64,000 nucleotides of DNA from Amborella trichopoda (lineage: Eukaryota > Streptophyta > Magnoliopsida > Amborellales > Amborellaceae), in NCBI RefSeq assembly GCF_000471905.2, contig NW_006499617.1, positions 1,296,697-1,360,696 on the forward strand, in the 5' to 3' direction. A program made the position numbers and the translations under genes. Below, piece by piece: positions 58,406 to 64,000 of the stretch (positions are counted from its first letter, which is position 1; every line of letters begins with the position of its first letter). The notes beneath the pieces were generated by a model. The model had not been told where the DNA came from, did no database searches, and was given only the letters and a program-made list of their open reading frames with translations.

Positions 58406-58893
58406 TGTTGGGTTTATGTGGCCTTTAAAGGTCTTATGAGTGTGTATTGAAGTACTTTTATTATAGTGAAACATAAACTCAGTGGGAGTGTGGTCCCTCG
58501 AGGACCATACTAAACGAACGATATTTGCTTATACCGGACTGTACTTATCGATCTGGGCCAGTAGAATGGAAAACCCAAGGTTCCTGGGCATAAAGAATTA
58601 ACCGATGAGGGTTTTGGGTTAGCCCTTGATGAGGTCGGAGCTTATGCCTAGATGAGAGAGCCAAAGAACTGTGTGACCCTTGTGTGTGATGGTAAGTCTA
58701 CTGATTCGGGGGCCAAAACCTCATCTATGTTCCATCACATGGCATGCATATTGATAGATCGTTCGAAAAAGCCAGATATCGACCTTTAGGTGAAGCGTAT
58801 GCATGCGCGAGATATACCCCTATGCGCCATAGAGCTGTGGTCACATCAGGTCGTGGTGACCTTGACTCGTCTCTAGGGGAGGACCTGGAATCC
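58406..58893 (+). repeat. LTR3 of the copia array, truncated
   Basis: The first ~490 bp follow LTR1 and LTR2 from TGTTGGGTTTAT to 'ggacctggaatcca'. It then jumps into a 27-bp repeat and gypsy LTR sequence. The TATA box and leader are missing. Confidence 0.85.
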
Positions 58894-59060
58894 AAGAGTA
58901 AGAGGAAAACATAACATCGGCTGAGTAAGAGGAAAACTTAGCACCGATTGAGTAATAGGAAAATGCAGTGCCCACTAAGTAAGAGGAAAACGTAGCACTG
59001 GATGTGTATGAGAACCCGTCGCCGTCCGTGAATGCAAGGCCTAGCACCGACTATGACCCA
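58894..59060 (+). repeat. 27-bp minisatellite at the copia/gypsy junction
   Basis: Four clear 27-bp units starting 'agtaagaggaaaac' or 'agtaataggaaaat', then two or three decayed 25-26-bp units. Variable bases lie mainly in the second half ('tagcaccgattg'). Confidence 0.8.
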
Positions 59061-60582
59061 GCGCCGACTGAAAAAGGGGAGCAAGAAAGAGCAGTGTCGG
59101 GAGTGTCTTGGTCAAATGAACAGCCTCCATATATGTTAGTGCCGCTCCGTACATGTCAGCACCGCTCCGTACATGTCAAAGCAATGAGTGATTGCGTTAG
59201 CCACAGTGAATCCCACCAACCGTGAGCACTTAAGCCCTTTGACAACCAGTTTTCTTCATTTTACTCCCTCTCTCCCCCTAAGGAGTTCGCTGCTGCCCCT
59301 TGAAGAAAACCCACTGGTGGAGCTTAAGGTAAGCCCGTGGATGACATCAGTGAGGATTTTTGATACTGTGCGAGGTCACGGTAAGTGGGTTTAGTTTCTA
59401 TGTATTCATAGTTTATGTAAAGAACAAATATTTAGATGGGCACATAGATGTGAAAAATGAATGGGTTAACATGAGGTTGAAATTTCAGTTTTTGTGCTTC
59501 TCAATGCCATGATTGTTTTTACAACATACATGATCTTTTTATTTATGGACACTCGTGAAATTGCTCACTGTGAGATTCCTTATTATGGACAAGGTTCCAA
59601 GCCCAAAAGGTAGATTGGTTAGGAAGCATTATTGTTCTTTAAAAGCATGTTAACTTGAGCATATGATTTTCCAGAACTGTGACTTTTTTTCATCAATGTG
59701 TTTGATGACCAAATGGTATCCAAATGGAACAAAACCTATCTCAAATGAGAGGCATGTATGTATAATTTAAGTCTACGTTTTATCTCATGATGAAATATCG
59801 CCTGAAAAAAAGGATATGGCCTAAAATGTCGAGGCATGACACTGCTCACAGTCACTGCTAATTCCAGCAGCTGTGGCTCTCATTGGGCAATGCATTTGAC
59901 CTAAAAAACGGTGTCCAAAAACCCTAAAACTTATACCATTGGAAAGGTTTATGAATGTTCTCAAAGTTGTATGTTTTGAGGTTTTTGAAATTTCCCACAG
60001 ATATTGAATTATGACACGGAATGTGCAACTATGTTGCTGCGCACTGATGTGGGGAAGATTTCCAGCAACTAATGCTCACTTTGTACTGAGCTATTGACCG
60101 ATCAAATGGCCCCCAAATTCTTTCAAATTACTATCTTTGTAAAGGTTCGTGTATTAGCTCAACGTTTCATGTTTAAGGCATCTTGAAACTCCCCCAAAAT
60201 GGGGAGCTATACCCTCGCAAGAGGGGCATGTCACTGTTACTCATCACTGCATCATTTTATGACCATAGGGCGCTATGTTATCTTGATATATGATAAATGT
60301 GAATGCCATATGATAAATACCATTAGAATTCCATAAAGATATATGAATGATGCCATGTAAACTGCACTTTGTGAGAAAGAGGGGCCACGAGTGCGATAGT
60401 GATGAAATGAATTCGTAATGAATGCCAAATGCTACTAAGAGGGCCTATGCGTAAATGCCATGTGAAAGCTTATGAAAGGCATGTCTTTTACTTAATGCTA
60501 TGATGTTATGATGAAATATGATTCATCTGTATGAGACATTGATTTATGATAATGTGATTCATCCATTATGAGGCCTTAGATT

Positions 60583-60804
60583 GGCCATTACGCGGTGGGA
60601 CACTCACCGGTAGTGGATATTGTTATGATACTGTAATGAATTGGCCACTATTCGGTGGGGAACTCACCGGTAGTGGATGTTGTTACGATACTATGATTAA
60701 TGACTAATGCTTCCATTGATATTGACCACTATGCGGTGGGACACTCACCGATAGTGGATACTGCTATGATATTGCCTGCTACACGATGGGACACTCAAAG
60801 GTAG
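60583..60804 (+). repeat. Hairpin array in the gypsy LTR
   Basis: Units at 60583-60617, 60644-60676 and 60726-60757 share arms CCACTA-nn-CGGTG and CACCG-n-TAGTGG around a 'ggacact' loop (first unit CCATTA). A fourth at 60779-60804 has GCTAC...GTAGC. Spacers carry 'gttatgatact'. Confidence 0.75.
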
Positions 60805-61798
60805 CAAGGAAAGAGATGTCGGCATATCCCCTAACATGTATAATGATAGGAATCGGGTTAAGGGAGAGGATAGAGTGTCGCACCCTAGATTTATGAAATG
60901 AAATGATCGATGCCTTGTAAGGTAAGGGCCTATCGAACCCCCAATGCAGGCTGAGGACTGTGTGTGTGTTGAGGGTATTACAAAGTGGATTAACCTACTT
61001 GTCATTACCCTCCCTCCTTTACGATGGTAGAGGTCTTAAGAAATGGGATTAGCTTAGCCTAATGGATAGTGCCTTTACTGTGGGAGTAAGTGATTTAGGG
61101 AGTGAGTGGATAAAAATTTATTTTCTGTATAAGGAATGTTTAGTATTTCAATGATTGGATGATTAATGATTTCACTAGTTGAATGCTTAAGATGACATCA
61201 ATTCAAAGGTAACTATCGTTTAAATGAAATGTTCATATTCGCTGCCTTGACCTGATATGCATTTATGCTAAACTATGACTTTATATTGATGAACTGTACT
61301 ATTCTAACACATGGATAGAACCACCACAGATGCATGACACTAGACATGCTTACTGGGCTGTATAGCTTGTCCCATTATTTCTCCTCTCCTTGTAGATTGA
61401 TAGCGATAGGTGCAGGGCTGGAAGTTCATGTTTGGCGGCTGGAAGATGAAGCTAATGTTCTTGAAGAAGGTGCTTAGACCTTGTTTATGTCTGGGCTGTT
61501 TGGCACTGGTTTTGTCTTGTTATTGGTGGATATGTGTAATATTGGGCCTAGATGCCCCAAATTGAATGTAATATTTTAGAAGATTTTTACATTATGAATT
61601 TTGGGTTGAGTTTTTCTTACTCTTCTGCTAGTTGAGTTTTTGTTTTAGCTCTTTTCAATTGCTTACTAGATTACTGAAAATAAAGGCATTGAGTCCACTC
61701 CTACCTAAGTGACAAACATTGCATTAGATCACGTACCCGCGCTTGATTGCCTGTCGCCGCTGAAGGTACAGTGGTCGGGGGCTGAGTCATGACAGATA

Positions 61799-61811
61799 TG
61801 ATATCAGAGCA
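61799..61811 (+). promoter_or_regulatory. Primer-binding site, initiator-Met tRNA type
   Basis: 'tgatatcagagca' four bases after the LTR end; one change from canonical. Confidence 0.8.
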
Positions 61812-61908
61812 GCCAGAAGAGGATTCTTGGCCTAGGGTGTTTAGGAGAGTCCTTAGATTAGTTTTGGGGTAAGCAAGTGACGGGGTGTTCTTGAGATTAG
61901 GTTAAATA

Positions 61909-62640
61909 ATGCCGAGAGCTCGTAACCACGACGCGAGTTCCAGCAATGAAAATACTGAGGTACTTGGCGAATTTTACAAGACTCACGGGGCTATGACCCA
62001 AATGATGAAGGAATCGATGCCAACTCAATCTACCCCTACGCTCGAGCAGAATGATAGTAGCCTCATGGAGAGGTTTAGGAGAATGGCACCCCAAACCTTT
62101 TTGGGGCATGGAGGAGCGGAGCAGACTGAGTGATGGATGAAACATATAGAGAAAATCTTAGAGGTGTTACACTACATAAATGAGCAAAAAGTCCGGCTAG
62201 GGGCCTTTATGCTACAAGGGGACGCATAATACTAGTGGGACTTGGTGAAGCACACTTGGAGGGAGACAGGGGCCGAGGTCACTTGGGAAAAATTATTGGT
62301 AACATTTGATGAGAAGTACTTCCCTGATTCAGTCAAGGAAAGGAAGGAAGTAGAATTCATTGAACTCCAGCCAGGGATTATGACTGTTGAACAATGCACC
62401 ACCTGATTTGTAGAGCTCTCTAGGTACGCGCCCCACATCGTAAATACCGAGGCATGAAAGACGGCTAAATTTGAAAGGGGCTTGCGACCAGATATCAAGA
62501 GTAGGGATGTCAGCCAATATAAAGTCGTACACCATGATTGAATACCTTGCTCTAAAGATGGAAAAAGATTGAGAGGATCGCAGGTTAAGGGAGGACAGAA
62601 AAAGGAGAGTTGTGATGTTGAGAAAGTTTGGGAAGAAACT
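61909..62640 (+). pseudogene. gag: Gypsy gag, truncated
   Basis: ATG at 61909 opens 'MPRARNHDASSSNENTEVLG', aligned with the gag at 29024. Capsid features follow: 'MERFRRMAPQTFLGHGG', a stop at 62131, 'HIEKILEVL', 'KVRLGAFMLQGDA', two stops near 62227, 'KYFPDSVKERKEVEFIEL', 'RYAPHIVNTEA' and 'KFERGLRPDIKS'. It is of Tekay/Del type. Sequence loses similarity near 62640, before any zinc knuckle or pol, where another LTR seems to begin. Confidence 0.8.
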
Positions 62641-62659
62641 CTGGCAGTCAGGTAGACAC

Positions 62660-63758
62660 TCGCTTTAAATCTGGCAAGTTATGTGGTTTTATTAGAACCT
62701 TAGGGTCAAATTGGCCTAGTAAGATCCGCAACCATTATGCCTGCCCAGAACCCAACAAGTGCCTGTTTTCACCCGGAATCTAGCAAACGCGCTGTTTTAA
62801 TAAAAAAGTAATTAAAAATAGCAAAAAAATCAGTTTTGACCCAAATGTTTTCTGGTAGTTTCACAAGAGGTTAAGAATCACACCTGAAAAGAAAATTTTA
62901 AATTTGAAGCCTTCTTTATTTGTCCGAGGGCGTGCCTCCCACGTGACACGACTCGTGCCTCCCAAACAAGTTTTTACCCAAACGCGTTTTTATCATTTTT
63001 TGTGTTTTTATGTTCATCTTTTGGGTGGTTTGGCCTCATGATGCTATCCGCATCAGTCAAATATGAATTTTAAATAATTAGAGATTGGTTTGACTGAGGG
63101 ATTTGTTGGTTACGGGATAACTCTACCCCAACAAATCTCTCGTTCATATGAACTCACTTTGGATGACCATAAAACAATGAAAAATGAGACGGTTGAAGGG
63201 GGACGAGACTTTTAGATACTTTAGGTTGGAAGAGAAACCCTAGGAGAGTAGAGAGACCTTCCTTGAGAAAACCCTAACCCTCATCTTAAGCATGAGTAAA
63301 CTTAGACCTAGGGCACAACAACCATAGATCTAAACCATTTCTAGGCCACAACAATCTTACTACTACCAGTGACGTACTGATCGACATCTACCCACAAGGG
63401 AAAAAGGAACCGGTTTTGATACGGGCGAGCTCTCGAAGGCTCGGGATGCCCTGGCCGTCCGACCTGGTTAGGTATTTTCTTCTCATTTACTTCCTCTTTT
63501 CTTTTATTGTATTCATTTTATTTTGATCTAGCTTTGATTCATTATGATTGAAAATTGATTTTTGAAATGCTACAGATCATGCTGGCTCCGCCACAGATCT
63601 GAGAATAGATCTGCTCGTTTTTTGGCAGATTTGATCAAATCTAAATTCGATTATTCCCATTTTATCTATCATTGATTTTTCATTTATTTTTTATCAGTTT
63701 AAAGTGTCAGATCTTGAAGATCTACATCACTACATCGCTTGATTCTGCGCTGTAAACA
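62660..63758 (+). repeat. Probable 5' LTR of a different gypsy element, left end uncertain
   Basis: Inferred from the primer site that follows and from a terminal 'gctgtaaaca' at 63749-63758. The exact start within 62640-62900 is not visible. The sequence includes 'gatcttgaagatctac' palindromic patches and has no open frame. The partner LTR would lie right of the window. Confidence 0.45.
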
Positions 63759-63760
63759 AT

Positions 63761-63779
63761 TTAGCGCCCACCGTGGGGC
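63761..63779 (+). promoter_or_regulatory. Primer-binding region of the Athila/Tat type
   Basis: 'ttagcgcccaccgtggggc' resembles the 'ggcgcccaccgtggggc' sequence found just inside LTRs of Tat/Athila-like gypsy elements and differs from the Met-tRNA site used by every other element here. Confidence 0.5.
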
Positions 63780-64000
63780 AAAATCAAGCGTGATCCTAGC
63801 ATCAAAATTTCAAAAATCTCAAAATATTTTGAAACTTTGCAGGCATGTTTGAGGTACTAGTTTGTGACTCTTCCCAAATTTTCTGGTCAAAATAAGGTAT
63901 TTAAAAATACAATAAAATATTTTTCTGTTAGATTTGATGTCGCTTTATTTTAATTTATTTTCATCAAAAAACATTTTATTTGTTGTTTCCCCAAGTTTAC

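Larger units (their letters stand above)
40735..58893 (+). mobile_element. Tandem Ty1/copia array LTR-internal-LTR-internal-LTR
   Basis: Three homologous LTRs (40735-42930, 47053-49057, 58406-58893 truncated) alternate with two coding regions (42931-47052; 49058-58405, the latter interrupted by 50198-55534). Both internal regions share gag, protease, integrase, RT, RNase H in copia order. Sharing the middle LTR with no intervening flank is the signature of unequal recombination between LTR elements. All frames are broken. Confidence 0.9.
58894..61794 (+). repeat. 5' LTR of a second long-LTR Ty3/gypsy element
   Basis: Ends 'gctgagtcatgaca' before a primer site and gag. It is colinear with the solo LTR 22636-25576 in its second half. 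The left boundary against LTR3 lacks the TGTAAGG start, so the extreme 5' end is lost or replaced. Length (~2.9 kb) is close to that of the solo LTR. Confidence 0.75.

Overview
This window looks like heterochromatic, repeat-dominated nuclear DNA of a seed plant, probably an angiosperm. Nearly everything recognisable is a transposable element of a typical plant type: Ty3/gypsy chromoviruses, Ty1/copia elements with initiator-Met tRNA primer sites (TGGTATCAGAGC type), an L1-like LINE, MITEs, a PIF/Harbinger-like element and a possible endogenous pararetrovirus scrap. I found no intact host protein-coding gene, rRNA, tRNA or CRISPR array. All element reading frames carry stops, frameshifts or active-site losses. 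There is one assembly gap (41792-42001).

Layout. 1-240 is a ~107-bp tandem repeat and 776-1294 a broken minus-strand frame. 1812-7407 is a complete but dead chromovirus (LTR, gag, protease, RT, RNase H, integrase, chromodomain remnant, PPT, LTR). 7671-10633 is a nested MITE cluster with readable target-site duplications (TSDs). 10693-11285 (minus) is a pararetrovirus-like RNase H scrap. 11300-17182 is a LINE with a lost RT catalytic pair, split by a 2.7-kb copia element (12998-15714) that has lost integrase and nearly all of RT/RNase H. 20798-22035 is a PIF-like element. 22636-25576 is a solo gypsy LTR. 25851-33436 is a gypsy element with ~3-kb LTRs, a gag/protease remnant and no RT or integrase, flanked by the TSD AATGA. 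34894-38216 (minus) is a copia solo LTR into which a 1.2-kb retroposon inserted, with 15-bp TSDs.

40735-58893 is the most striking region. It is a tandem copia array, LTR1-internal1-LTR2-internal2-LTR3. Internal2 was invaded by a second array (50198-55534) of three ~1.7-kb gypsy-type LTRs separated by two 108-bp internal regions that hold only a primer-binding site and a polypurine tract. Each LTR of that second array carries a row of short hairpins whose stem sequences change in a compensatory way. Hairpins of similar build but different sequence occur in two other long LTRs of the window (about 24463-24580 and 60583-60804). 58894-62650 is a gypsy LTR plus broken gag. 62660 to the end seems to be the start of a different gypsy element, with a primer site resembling those of Athila/Tat elements.

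The order of insertion can be read from interruptions: copia into LINE, retroposon into solo copia LTR, the minimal LTR array into copia internal2, and MITEs into MITEs. No genes work together here in the cellular sense. The biological content is the history of retrotransposition, LTR recombination and possible cross-mobilisation of coding-deficient elements.
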